Origin: an uncultured Flavobacteriaceae bacterium
GTDB taxonomy: Bacteria; Bacteroidota; Bacteroidia; Flavobacteriales; Flavobacteriaceae
Length of the DNA: 64,000 nucleotides
Assembly: GCA_937959395.1 (NCBI GenBank)
Contig: CALGLR010000048.1
Location: 1-64,000 of the forward strand
Direction: 5' to 3'
Under the pieces are notes generated by a model. The model saw nothing but the letters and a program-made list of their open reading frames with translations. It made no database searches and was not told the origin of the DNA. Position numbers and translations under genes: made by a program. Positions 9,530-19,100 of the stretch are shown one piece after another; the first letter of the stretch is position 1; each line of letters starts with the position of its first letter.

Positions 9530-10762
9530 TTAATCTTCGAATTCTTCTTTAAGAATCCTAAGAACATCGTTAATTGTTTCTTCTTCTAAATCTGTTCTTT
9601 TTACAAGATCATTAACATCTTGCTCTAAAATACTTTTTGCAGTATCTAAACCGGCTTTAGAAAATTCAGAAATAATCCATGCTTCTATTTCATCAGAAAA
9701 CTCTGATAATTCCACATCTTCTTCTGCACCTTCTCTAAACACGTCTATCTCATAACCAGTCAATTGACCTGCTAGACGAATATTATGTCCGCCTCTACCA
9801 ATCGCTTTACTAACTTCTTCTGGTTTAAGAATAGCTTCAGCACGCTTATTTTCTTCATCTATTTTTATAGAGGTTACTCTAGCTGGGCTTAATGCTCTGG
9901 TAATATATAATTGAAGGTTATTAGTATAATTAATAACATCAATATTTTCGTTTCCTAATTCACGAACGATACCATGAATTCTAGATCCTTTCATACCAAC
10001 ACATGCTCCTACGGGATCAATTCTATCATCATAAGAATCTACTGCTACTTTTGCTTTTTCTCCAGGAATACGAACAACGTTTTTAATTGTTATTAAACCA
10101 TCAAACACTTCTGGTATTTCAGCTTCAAATAATTTTTCTAAAAATTTAGGTGAGGTACGAGACATAATAATTGCTGGCTTATTCCCTTTAAGCTCAACGC
10201 TATCAATAATACCTCTTACATTATCACCTTTTCTAAAGAAATCTGAAGGAATTTGTTTGTCTTTTGGTAAAATTATTTCATTTCCATCGTCATCTAACAA
10301 TATTACAGCTCTATGACGTATATGGTGTACCTCTGCAGTATACAAATCACCTTCTAAGTCTTTAAACTGTTTATATATGTTTGTATTGTCATGTTCATGA
10401 ATTTTAGAAATTAAATTTTGGCGCAATGCTAAAATAGCACGACGGCCAAGGTCTATTAATTTAACTTCTTCAGAAACATCTTCTCCAACTTCGAAATCTG
10501 GTTCAATTTTTCGGGCTTCTTCAAGAGAAATCTCTTGATTAGGCTCTTCGACTTCACCATCAGCAACCACAACTCTATTTCTCCAAATTTCTAAATCTCC
10601 TTTATCAGGGTTTATAATAATATCGAAGTTATCATCATCTCCAAATTTCTTCTTTAATGCATTTCTAAAAACGTCCTCTAATATCGCCATTAATGTTACA
10701 CGATCAATTAGTTTATCGTCTTTGAATTCTGAAAAAGAATCGATTAAGGCTAAATTTTCCAT
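9530..10762 (-). CDS. nusA: Transcription elongation and termination factor NusA
   Basis: 410 residues. NusA binds RNA polymerase and modulates pausing, termination and antitermination. The N-terminal polymerase-binding domain is followed by an S1 domain (about 130-200), then KH1 and KH2 domains; KH2 contains AIGRGGHNIRLAGQLTG. The C-terminus ends in a short acidic helical segment and lacks the two acidic repeats found in the longer enterobacterial protein, as is usual in this phylum. It starts 12 bases after the rimP stop, so the two are tightly coupled. Confidence 0.97.
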   Translation of the reverse strand: MENLALIDSFSEFKDDKLIDRVTLMAILEDVFRNALKKKFGDDDNFDIIINPDKGDLEIWRNRVVVADGEVEEPNQEISLEEARKIEPDFEVGEDVSEEVKLIDLGRRAILALRQNLISKIHEHDNTNIYKQFKDLEGDLYTAEVHHIRHRAVILLDDDGNEIILPKDKQIPSDFFRKGDNVRGIIDSVELKGNKPAIIMSRTSPKFLEKLFEAEIPEVFDGLITIKNVVRIPGEKAKVAVDSYDDRIDPVGACVGMKGSRIHGIVRELGNENIDVINYTNNLQLYITRALSPARVTSIKIDEENKRAEAILKPEEVSKAIGRGGHNIRLAGQLTGYEIDVFREGAEEDVELSEFSDEIEAWIISEFSKAGLDTAKSILEQDVNDLVKRTDLEEETINDVLRILKEEFED

Positions 10763-10774
10763 AACTCTATTGAA

Positions 10775-11236
10775 TTAAAATTTTATCATCACTTTTGCTT
10801 CTACAATATCTTTGTATGCAATATTTGCTTCTTTTTGTACAGTAACCTTACCTTTTCCTACTGGCTTAGGCTCTCTTGCTTTCCATTCAAGGTGGATTGA
10901 TTCTTCATTAACTTCTACTAAATCCCCTTCAATGGTATCATTAACAGTTTTCACTTCTAGCTTTCTACCTATATTCTTTTTGTATTGCCTAGGTGTTTTC
11001 AAAGGCTCTGAAGCTCCAGCTGAAGCGACTTCTAAAGAAAAATCGACTTCTTCCCTATCTAAATTATGTTCTATTGCTCTACTTATAAATATGCAATCCT
11101 CAACCTTAACACCATGGTCACCATCTATTATAACCTTAATAGTATTATCGCCATCTATAGAGAAATCTATTAAAAATAAATCCTCTCTTTCTGCTAGACT
11201 GTCCTGAAGTAATTCCTTTACTGTATTTATAAACAT
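10775..11236 (-). CDS. rimP: Ribosome maturation factor RimP
   Basis: 153 residues, required for 30S subunit maturation. The two-domain layout is visible: an alpha/beta N-terminal half with DCIFISRAIEHNLDRE and SLEVASAGASEPL (close to the family motif VSSPGLDRPL), and a C-terminal beta domain with KKNIGRKLEVKT. It is the first gene of the conserved rimP-nusA-infB operon. The start at 11234-11236 lies about 10 bases after a strong hairpin and T run in the leader (see separate entry). Confidence 0.95.
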   Translation of the reverse strand: MFINTVKELLQDSLAEREDLFLIDFSIDGDNTIKVIIDGDHGVKVEDCIFISRAIEHNLDREEVDFSLEVASAGASEPLKTPRQYKKNIGRKLEVKTVNDTIEGDLVEVNEESIHLEWKAREPKPVGKGKVTVQKEANIAYKDIVEAKVMIKF

Positions 11237-11246
11237 TCTTAAGTAT

Positions 11247-11272
11247 AAAAAGAGGGGACTTTCCGTCCCCTC
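11247..11272 (-). promoter_or_regulatory. Terminator-like hairpin in the rimP-nusA-infB leader
   Basis: On the minus strand GAGGGGAC, loop GGAAA, GTCCCCTC (plus 11252-11272), followed at once by TTTTT. It lies between the predicted promoter (11298-11305) and the rimP start (11236), so it would act on the operon's own transcript. The stem is a perfect 8 base pairs and GC-rich in an AT-rich region. It looks like an intrinsic terminator or attenuator. Confidence 0.7.
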
Positions 11273-11297
11273 AATTATCTTTTTTCTTACAACGGTG

Positions 11298-11305
11298 CAA
11301 ATATA
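11298..11305 (-). promoter_or_regulatory. Promoter (-7 element) of rimP operon
   Basis: TATATTTG on the minus strand matches TAnnTTTG exactly. A good -33 TTTG is not seen at the expected place. Predicted transcription start is about 55-60 bases before rimP. Confidence 0.5.
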
Positions 11306-11392
11306 TAACTTTTTATTGAATTTTCGAAGTATTAAAAATCATTTTTTATGCTTAAATTTAGTAAGAGGTTCACTCTTTAAACTTTAGAAATT

Positions 11393-12217
11393 ATGAAAAA
11401 AATTCTCGTACCCACAGATTTCTCGAAAGAAGCCGAAAATGCAATAAAAATTGCAGCTAAATTGGCAAAAAAACATGATTGCGAATTAATCTTGTTACAC
11501 TTACTAGATCAACAGCTTTATTCGTATAGCGATTCTTCAAATTCGTCTCAATTACCAGAGGCTCTATTTTTTATGCAACTTGCGCACAAGGAATTCGAAA
11601 ACATCACTAACAAACCTTACTTAAAGGGCATTACAGTTCATGAAATGATCGATTTTAAGGAAGTAGAGTTAGGCGTTATGGAAATTAGCAAGGAACACAA
11701 TATAGACTTAGTCGTTATGGGGTCGCAAGGCGCTAGCGGACTTAAAGAACTATTCGTTGGTTCTACTGCTGAAAAAGTAGTTCGCTATTCAGACACCCCA
11801 GTTCTTGTTGTTAAAAATGATCAACCAAATTTCCATATTGATGATTTTGTTTTTGCTTCAGATTTTAATGAAGACAATAAAGAGTCTTACAAAAAAGCTG
11901 TGAAACTGGCTAAAACTTTTAATGCTAAGATTCATTTACTAATGGTTAATACCATAGGTAATTTTACTACAACAGCTTCTGCGAGAGTTCGTATCACTGA
12001 ATTCATAAAAGATGTTAGCTTTGACAATTATACTATAAATATCTATAATGATGAAACTCCTGAAAAAGGAATTCTTAACTTTTCTCAAATCATGGGAGCA
12101 GATCTTATAGGCATTAGTACTCATGGTAGACAAGGTCTGTCTCATTTTTTTAACGGAAGCCTAAGTGAAGACTTAGTAAATCATGCACAAAAACCCGTAA
12201 TTACTTTTAGAATATAA
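11393..12217 (+). CDS. Universal stress protein with two tandem Usp domains
   Basis: 274 residues. The first Usp domain begins MKKILVPTDFSKEAENAIKI and closes with the ATP-binding pattern GSQGASG...GSTAEKVVRYSDTPVLVV (about 110-142). The second half, DDFVFASDFNEDNKESYKKAVKLA to STHGRQGLSHFFNGSLSEDLV, repeats the fold and keeps the G-x2-G-x9-G(S) spacing (GRQGLSHFFNGS). Tandem Usp proteins of this size are common in Flavobacteriaceae and usually respond to stress or growth arrest; the ligand here is unknown. Transcribed alone, divergent from rimP, and ended by a bidirectional hairpin at 12276-12307. Confidence 0.92.
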   Translation: MKKILVPTDFSKEAENAIKIAAKLAKKHDCELILLHLLDQQLYSYSDSSNSSQLPEALFFMQLAHKEFENITNKPYLKGITVHEMIDFKEVELGVMEISKEHNIDLVVMGSQGASGLKELFVGSTAEKVVRYSDTPVLVVKNDQPNFHIDDFVFASDFNEDNKESYKKAVKLAKTFNAKIHLLMVNTIGNFTTTASARVRITEFIKDVSFDNYTINIYNDETPEKGILNFSQIMGADLIGISTHGRQGLSHFFNGSLSEDLVNHAQKPVITFRI

Positions 12218-12275
12218 AAAACTTTTAAATATGGTGAAAAACTACTTTTAATTATTGAAGCTTACTTCAAAAAGC

Positions 12276-12308
12276 AAAAGCCCAGTCTTTTTTAAGAATG
12301 GGCTTTTT
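12276..12308. terminator. Bidirectional terminator
   Basis: AAAAGCCCA (12276-12284) pairs with TGGGCTTTT (12299-12307), with A-rich sequence on the left and T-rich on the right. It lies between the convergent Usp gene and the large secreted protein gene and can serve both. Confidence 0.8.
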
Positions 12309-12328
12309 GATTGTATTCGATTTTTTAA

Positions 12329-15300
12329 TTACAACTTTACAAAACGCTTAGCTCCATTGTTTTTTGTTTTAATAAGATAAACCCCTGTTGATAGCTTAGA
12401 CACATTTATTTGATTGACACTTTCAAAAGACTTAAGACGCTTTCCATTTATTGAGTATATAGCTCCAGAAAGATTTTTACTAAACTTCAAGTTTTTTTCT
12501 ACCACTGGATTTGGGTACATTGAAAAACTATTATTAGCAACCTGCTCACTAACAGATAAAATACCTTCTTCTATTTCAATTATTCCCAAGGAACCACTTA
12601 CTTCATAACCTACTAACAATATATTTTTACCATTAGGACTTTCACTGGCAGGAACAAATTTTATGATCTCTGGAGAAACATCTCCTGTAACTCTATTGTC
12701 TTTGTAGTACGCAATAAATTCTACATCTCTAGGATTTGTAATGTCGTACATTAAAATTGAGCTTTGTCTTTCTAAACCTATAAATGCATAAGTTTTACCA
12801 TTTATTACTCCAATTGCAATAGCTTCAGGTTCTGAACCTTTATCGTCTGATCGATTATCAAACTCACCATCATCTTCATTAAACAATCCAGGTTCTTCTA
12901 CTGCAATAGTTTGTGCAAACTCATCTGCGCTATCAAATACTAAATTCCCATACTCGTCAAAAATAGAAAATGAACGTGCTCCATAAGAATAAATTTGTTC
13001 TATTTTACCATCATTATCATAATCGCCAGTCGCGTTAGTTGTTTTTAATCGACCTAAAACGGCATCATTTTGCAGCTCTGACGCATCTGGGTAATACGCT
13101 TCATTTAAACTTAAATCTTTTACTCTAACTTCTTCAGAATACCCATCATAATCTCTCGCATCTCCTTCGTTAGCTGTTACTATATAATTAACTCCATTTA
13201 CTTCATAAGAAGCAATGGCATCTGGCATGAATAAGCCTAAAGTTGGATTAGGCAAAATATTAATTATGCCATCACTATTTGAAGCATCATATCCATAGTT
13301 ATTTGCAAACGATATAATTCCTAAAACACTTCTATCGGTTACTCCTGCTCCTGCAATACCAAAATCGTTATCATTTAAAACAGCGATTTCATTATTTGGC
13401 AATAAAGCGATTCCTTCAGGCTTATCGGAACCATTATAACCAATTGAAGGCAAGTTAGTCACTTTCGTTTTTTGAACTACTCTAATCCCTTCTGCCAAAA
13501 TTTCATCAGCAGTTAATTGTTCTAATTTTTCGTGTCGATTACGATGCTGACCTATAATATTTGTTGCAAAATTAATATCAATTTCAAAAATATACTTCTT
13601 TCCTTCTCTAACTGTAGGATCTTCAGAATCTCTTTCAATTACTAAAAACTTACCATCACCTTTATAAACAGCATCTCCTATTTTATCTACTCTCGATTTT
13701 GAATATCCCACATCCTTATTTCTTTCTAATAAATAAATATATTCTGATACTGGATATCCAGTATTGGCATCAATTCCTAAAATTCTTATTACATCTGAGT
13801 TGTCTTTTGTGATGCTAGAAGGATTGTATAGTGGTGTTTGAATAAAAGCATATATTACATGATTCTCTTTATCGTAAGCAATGGCTTCAAACCCTCTATT
13901 GGCTCTTCGTTTAGAATATACTGCTGGCAATGTTTCTGCACCATAAGTTCCGGCGGGTTTTGGTGTCGTTCCTAAAAGAGAAGTTCCGTAAGGCACATAG
14001 CGTTCTACTAATTTACCACTGGTTTCAAATTTATATACCGCCGGACGATACTCGTCGCACATCCAGAAAAACCCATCTTTATCAATTAAAACACCTTCAA
14101 AATCCCCGCCGTATTCATCGTAGAGTAATGTATGGTATTCTTCTCCATCTTCATCTACTAAATCTGCATTAGGAAACTCAGTAACAGCATCTGCAAAAGT
14201 AACAGGGATTTCATCAACTCCTGGAATGTTACCTTTTCCTGTTATTGGAGTAATACCATCTTTTCTAGTTAATAAGATTTGATTGTCTAATGTTATAGAT
14301 CCATTTTCTTTATTTAATGTGAATTTGGCTATTCTACCTTGATAATTTGGTAGCTTAAAAGGCCTCACATTTTGTAGTGTATTTGGTGTAAATTTATTTT
14401 TACTTACACTATTCCCATTTGGTCCTCTATCTGGAACGGCATAAAACACTAGGTTCGATGCATTAGAGTTCACCTCATCGTAATAAAGCCCAGAAAACCC
14501 ACCTAAATTCACTGCTGGCTGTCCACCATCGTAAACAGGTGTTCCTAACTCTGGCCAGTTTGCAATCGTCTCATTAAGCACGTAACTTGCAACACTTGGC
14601 GTTCCTAAAGAATGATCTTTAACTCCCAAAGGAACAATATCAATTATAGTATTAGAAATGAGATCTAAAATAATTAACGCATTATTTTCTTGACAGTTTA
14701 CATAAGCTTTAGAACCGTCTTCTAAAACTGTAATAAATTCTGGCTCTAGGTCTTCAGCAACTGATGCGCTTCCATTGTTACCAAAAATACGTATACCTTT
14801 ATTGATCAATGAGGCCTTTTTATCATTGTATTGCGAAAATCCTATTTGACTTGTTGAAGCTGCCAATACGCCACCACTTAAATCAATAATAGTAATTGAA
14901 CCTTCAGGATCATTAGTATAATCATCTGAAGGTTCGCCTTCATTAGCTACGATTAATTTAGAACCATCTGGAGTAAAAGTTAACATATCCGGCAAAGCGC
15001 CGGTAGTTATGCTATTGGTATAAGTCCCAATTAAGTCAAAAAACACTACTTTACCTGGATCTTGTTTTGGATTGGATTCTACTGCTAAGGCTACCACATC
15101 ATTATAAAGCGCTATTGAATTTGGGCCATCCCCATAAGTTGACAAATCTATAGTACTAAATAATGTTGGCATTTCTGGGTTACTAATATCTACAATTGTA
15201 AAGCTATTGTCAGAAGAATTTGTAAAATAAGCACGCTTATTAACCTTATCATAGGCCACCGTTTCCGCTGAGCCTTCTATATTGGTTTGGAAACTGGATA

Positions 15301-15382
15301 AATGATTAAGCGTTTGCGCTTCTAGGAAAACTAAGTGTGAGAAAAACAATGCGACACTTAAACAAAAAGTATTTTTTTTCAT
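12329..15382 (-). CDS. Secreted choice-of-anchor I / esterase-like phytase protein with T9SS sorting tail
   Basis: 1017 residues from the ATG at 15380-15382, chosen because it opens a good signal peptide (KKNTFCLSVALFF ... LEAQ). An upstream in-frame ATG at 15412 adds ten unlikely residues. Residues about 30-220 and 690-930 look like beta-propeller repeats of the choice-of-anchor I type (VAYDKVNKRAYFTNSSDNSF; SEPEAIAIGVINGKTYAFIG). Between them is a phytase-like esterase domain (VFYAVPDRGPNG; GGDFEGVLIDKDGFFWMCDE; RGFEAIAYDKE). The last 70 residues (FSMYPNPV ... LSTGVYLIKT) are a type A sorting domain for type IX secretion, so the protein is exported across the outer membrane. Many acidic loops (DYDNDGK, DEDGEEY) suggest calcium binding. 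A phosphate-scavenging phosphoesterase role is possible but unproven. Confidence 0.88.
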   Translation of the reverse strand: MKKNTFCLSVALFFSHLVFLEAQTLNHLSSFQTNIEGSAETVAYDKVNKRAYFTNSSDNSFTIVDISNPEMPTLFSTIDLSTYGDGPNSIALYNDVVALAVESNPKQDPGKVVFFDLIGTYTNSITTGALPDMLTFTPDGSKLIVANEGEPSDDYTNDPEGSITIIDLSGGVLAASTSQIGFSQYNDKKASLINKGIRIFGNNGSASVAEDLEPEFITVLEDGSKAYVNCQENNALIILDLISNTIIDIVPLGVKDHSLGTPSVASYVLNETIANWPELGTPVYDGGQPAVNLGGFSGLYYDEVNSNASNLVFYAVPDRGPNGNSVSKNKFTPNTLQNVRPFKLPNYQGRIAKFTLNKENGSITLDNQILLTRKDGITPITGKGNIPGVDEIPVTFADAVTEFPNADLVDEDGEEYHTLLYDEYGGDFEGVLIDKDGFFWMCDEYRPAVYKFETSGKLVERYVPYGTSLLGTTPKPAGTYGAETLPAVYSKRRANRGFEAIAYDKENHVIYAFIQTPLYNPSSITKDNSDVIRILGIDANTGYPVSEYIYLLERNKDVGYSKSRVDKIGDAVYKGDGKFLVIERDSEDPTVREGKKYIFEIDINFATNIIGQHRNRHEKLEQLTADEILAEGIRVVQKTKVTNLPSIGYNGSDKPEGIALLPNNEIAVLNDNDFGIAGAGVTDRSVLGIISFANNYGYDASNSDGIINILPNPTLGLFMPDAIASYEVNGVNYIVTANEGDARDYDGYSEEVRVKDLSLNEAYYPDASELQNDAVLGRLKTTNATGDYDNDGKIEQIYSYGARSFSIFDEYGNLVFDSADEFAQTIAVEEPGLFNEDDGEFDNRSDDKGSEPEAIAIGVINGKTYAFIGLERQSSILMYDITNPRDVEFIAYYKDNRVTGDVSPEIIKFVPASESPNGKNILLVGYEVSGSLGIIEIEEGILSVSEQVANNSFSMYPNPVVEKNLKFSKNLSGAIYSINGKRLKSFESVNQINVSKLSTGVYLIKTKNNGAKRFVKL

Positions 15383-15527
15383 TTTAATTGTATTTGGATT
15401 AGTTAATCCCACAAAGTAAAAAACCTTAGATTTTGTAATAGTTAAGTAGAAGTGATCTTATTACTACTTTATGGTTATCGCAATGTAAACGAGCTAACAA
15501 TTATTTAAAATAGCAAGAATTGGAACT

Positions 15528-15816
15528 AAAAAAAGAACCACCACAAACGGATAGTTCTTTTAAATTTAAAATTGGCCCACTAGGTCTCCCTTCGACTCCA
15601 CTCAGGATAAACTTCTCAATCTAGCATTCGTTTTTTCAACAAAAAAAAGAACCACCACAAACGGATAGTTCTTTTAAATTTAAAGTTGGCCCACTAAGTC
15701 TCCCTTCGACTCCACTCAGGATAAACTTCTCAATCTAGCATTCGTTTTTTCAACAAAAAAAAGAACCACCACAAACGGATAGTTCTTTTAAATTTAAAGT
15801 TGGCCCACTAGGTCTC
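15528..15816 (+). repeat. 114-base tandem repeat carrying the tRNA-Gln 3' end and terminator
   Basis: Two full units start at G15535 and G15649, and a partial third starts at G15763 and merges into the real tRNA at 15800-15816; both steps are exactly 114 bases. Each unit contains the tRNA terminator hairpin, the last 17 bases of the tRNA, then a spacer with CTTCGACTCCACTCAGGATA and CTAGCATTCGTTTTTTCAAC. The units differ at only two positions that I can see. CTAGCATTCGTTT recurs at 15966-15978, on the other side of the tRNA. The stretch 15383-15527 holds nothing I recognise beyond the leader of the minus-strand gene. Confidence 0.9.
15755..15789 (-). terminator. tRNA-Gln terminator
   Basis: On the minus strand AAAAGAAC pairs with GTTCTTTT and runs into further T, starting 11 bases past the tRNA 3' end. 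The same hairpin is repeated in the two tandem copies. Confidence 0.75.
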
Positions 15817-15872
15817 GAACCTAGACTCTTCAGTACCAAAAACTGACGTGTTACCAGTTACACCATAGGCCA
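15800..15872 (-). tRNA. tRNA-Gln (anticodon UUG)
   Basis: 73 bases fold into a standard cloverleaf. The acceptor TGGCCTA pairs with TGGGCCA with discriminator A. The D arm is GTGT-AACTGGTA-ACAC. The anticodon arm is TCAGT-TTTTGGT-ACTGA, giving TTG at positions 34-36. The T arm is CTAGG-TTCGAGA-CCTAG. CCA is not encoded: the sequence after the discriminator is ACTTT. It reads CAA, and by wobble CAG, as glutamine. Confidence 0.95.
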
Positions 15873-15891
15873 ATACTTTTGTACGAGTCTG

Positions 15892-15922
15892 CAAATTTAA
15901 CACAAAGTTTTATTTGCACAAA
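15892..15922 (-). promoter_or_regulatory. Promoter of tRNA-Gln, full consensus
   Basis: TTTG (15919-15922) and TAAATTTG (15892-15899) on the minus strand are separated by exactly 19 bases, a perfect match to TTTG-N19-TAnnTTTG. Predicted start is about 12-15 bases before the mature tRNA. The remaining gap to 16108 is AT-rich; TAAATTCG just before the next gene is one base off a -7 element and may drive it. Confidence 0.8.
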
Positions 15923-16108
15923 CATTTTTTAAAGAAAAAAAAATTAAAATTATTTAGATTGAAAACTAGCATTCGTTTATTGGTCATAAATATTTTATTT
16001 TTAACCCTTTATACAAAGGTTAATATTATATGTTAAGACATTTAAAATAGTTAGGCGCTGTTTAATAATTATTATTAAATTCGCCCAAGCATACAAAAAC
16101 TAATACAT

Positions 16109-19100
16109 ATGACAAATTTTAGCTTTAAAAAATGGAATACCATTTTTGGCTGGCTTGCTTTTTTAATCGCTTTAATAACTTATAGCCTTACTGTAGAGCC
16201 TACTGTAAGTTTTTGGGATGCTGGAGAGTATATTTTAACGGCTTCAAAACTTCAAGTAGGACACCCGCCTGGAGCTCCTTTATTTCAAATGCTAGGTGCC
16301 ATGTTCTCTACATTTGCGTTTGAACCCTCACAAATAGGATTAATGCTTAATATGGTTAGTGCCGTTTGCAGTGCTTTTACCATATTATTTCTTTTTTGGA
16401 CCATTTCTTTATTACTTAGAAAATTAGTTGAAGACGAAACGTATTCATCAAATAAATCAATAGCGATTATTGGAAGTGCTTTTGTAGGTAGTTTAACCTT
16501 TGCATTTACCGATTCATTTTGGTTTAATGCTGTAGAAACTGAAGTTTATGCTATGGCTACTCTAATTATGTCTATTCTATTTTATTTAGGTGTTCGTTGG
16601 GAGAATGACATGGATAAACCTAGAGGTAATAAATGGTTAGTACTCATTGCTTTTGTAATAGGACTCTCTTTTGGAGTTCATTTCATGGGCTTATTAACGA
16701 TTCCTGCTATTGGGTTAATTTATTATTTCAAAAATTATAAAACCATAACGGTTAAGAATTTTATTATTGCAAACATTGCTTCTATTGCGATTCTATTATT
16801 CATATTTAAATTATTAGCACCAAATATTCTTAGATTCTTTAGTGTTCTAGAAATTTTCTTTGTTAACAGCATAGGAATGCCATTTAACTCAGGCTCTATT
16901 ATTGCTGGTATTTTATTAGTTGCAGGATTCTACTTCGGATTAAAATACACTAGAGAAAAAGGATATATACATCTTAATACTGGTATTCTGTGCTTACTAT
17001 TTGTCATTTTTGGCTTTTCTACATGGTTAATGCTACCTATTAGAGCGAATGCAAATGTGGTAATTAATGAGAATAACCCTTCTAGTGCTAGAGAATTATT
17101 GGCCTATTATAATTTAGAGCAATACCCAGAAACACATTTATTTTATGGCCCTCTATTTACTGATCAATATTCTGGATTAGATGAAGACGAACCTTATATA
17201 GATGCTAAACCTAAGTACGAGAAAGACTATAAAACTGGCACATACATTATAGTTAACGATTACAAAAACGCTCAACAAAAGTACAACTCTAAACACGCCT
17301 CTATACTCCCAAGGATGTGGAGTGGTGAAAACGCAGAAAATTACATGTTGTTTTCTGGCTTTTTAGATTTTAAATTAAAGCCAGACTACCAAATGGAAAA
17401 TGAGTTACGCAAATCGGTAACTGATTTTAAAAACGATGTTGTTCAAGGAAAAGTAGATTATGAAGATTATCATAATTTCTTAAAACAATTTACTCAATAT
17501 ATCGATGTCGAGAAACCCTCATTATTCAGTAATATCGTTTATTTATTTGAATACCAACTGGGCTACATGTATTGGCGTTATTTTATGTGGAATTTTGTTG
17601 GACGACAAGATGATATTCAAGGTAAATATGACAATCATGGTAACTGGATAAGTGGTATAAAATTTATAGATGAGATGCATTTAGGATTATCTCAAGATAA
17701 TTTACCTAGCGATGTAAAAAACAACAAGGCTAGAAATACGTATTTCTTTCTTCCATTTATATTAGGCTTAATAGGTTTACTTTTTCTGGCTAAAAAAGAT
17801 TTAAAATCCTTTTGGGTGCTTTTAGTGTTTTTCCTTTTTACAGGTTTAGCCATTCAGGTCTACACCAACGTTCGTCCTTTTGAACCCAGAGAGCGCGATT
17901 ATTCTGTAGTAGGCTCTTTTTATGTTTTTGCGGTTTGGATTGGCTTTGGAGTCTATGCTATTTTTGATAGCTTAAAAAAATATGCCTCTAGCAAATTATT
18001 AGCACCAGCTATATCTGTTATTTGTTTATTGTTAGTTCCTGCGATTATGGCAGCTAATAATTGGGATGACCATGACCGTTCTGGAAAATACACCGCAAAA
18101 GCAATGGCCAAAAAGTATTTAGATTCTTGTGCAGAAAATGCCATATTATTCACTATTGGAGATAACGATACATTTGCGCTTTGGTATGCTCAAGAAATTG
18201 AAGGCTATAGAACAGATGTTCGTGTGGTAAATACCAGTTTGTTTCAAACGGATTGGTATATCGATCAAATGAAACGAAAAGCTTATGATAGTGATCCTAT
18301 TCCTAGTTCTTTAAAACATGAACAATACCGATATGGTACAAGAGATTATATTATTAAAAATCAAATTTCTGGAGATACTATGATGATTAAAGATTTCATG
18401 AAGTTTGTTACTAGTGATAATTCAAAAACTAAATTTAGACACATCCTAAAACAACAAGGTGAAAATCCTAATGAGTATCCTTCTGGACATATAAACGCTA
18501 ATTATTTTCCAGTTGAAGATATTAGAATTCCTGTAAACAAAGAAACGGTATTAAAAAATGGATTAGTAAAACCTAAAGATGCAGATAAAATAGCACCACA
18601 TATTGATATTAAAATTAAAGGCGGAGCTATCTACAAAAATCGCTTATTAATGCTAGATGTAGTTGCAAGTAACGACTGGAAACGCCCGATATATTTTACT
18701 GGAGGTGCCTTTGGAGACGACGACTATATTTGGATGAAAGACTATTTACAACTCGATGGTATGTGTTATAAATTGGTCCCTATTAAAACGCCCGTAGCAA
18801 GAGCGAACCCTTTTGATATGGGACGTGTAGATAGCGATATTATGTACAACAAAATTATAGCATGGGATTGGGGAAATAGCGGTAGTAGCGACATTTACCA
18901 TGATGTTGAAACCAGAAAAAATTCTATTACTTATCGCGGAAACATCGCAAGAGCTATAGAACAGCTTATTAACGAAGAACAATACGATAAAGCCGAAGAA
19001 TTAGCAGATATTGCTATGGAAAACATGCCTGTAGATTACTTTGGATACTACACACTCTTAGAACCTTATATAGGTGCTTATTACGAAGTAAAAGCTAAAG

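Noticed and set aside
15528-15816. CRISPR array
   Set aside because: Only two and a half units of 114 bases, with almost no variation between units and a tRNA fragment inside; no short repeat with unique spacers and no cas genes.
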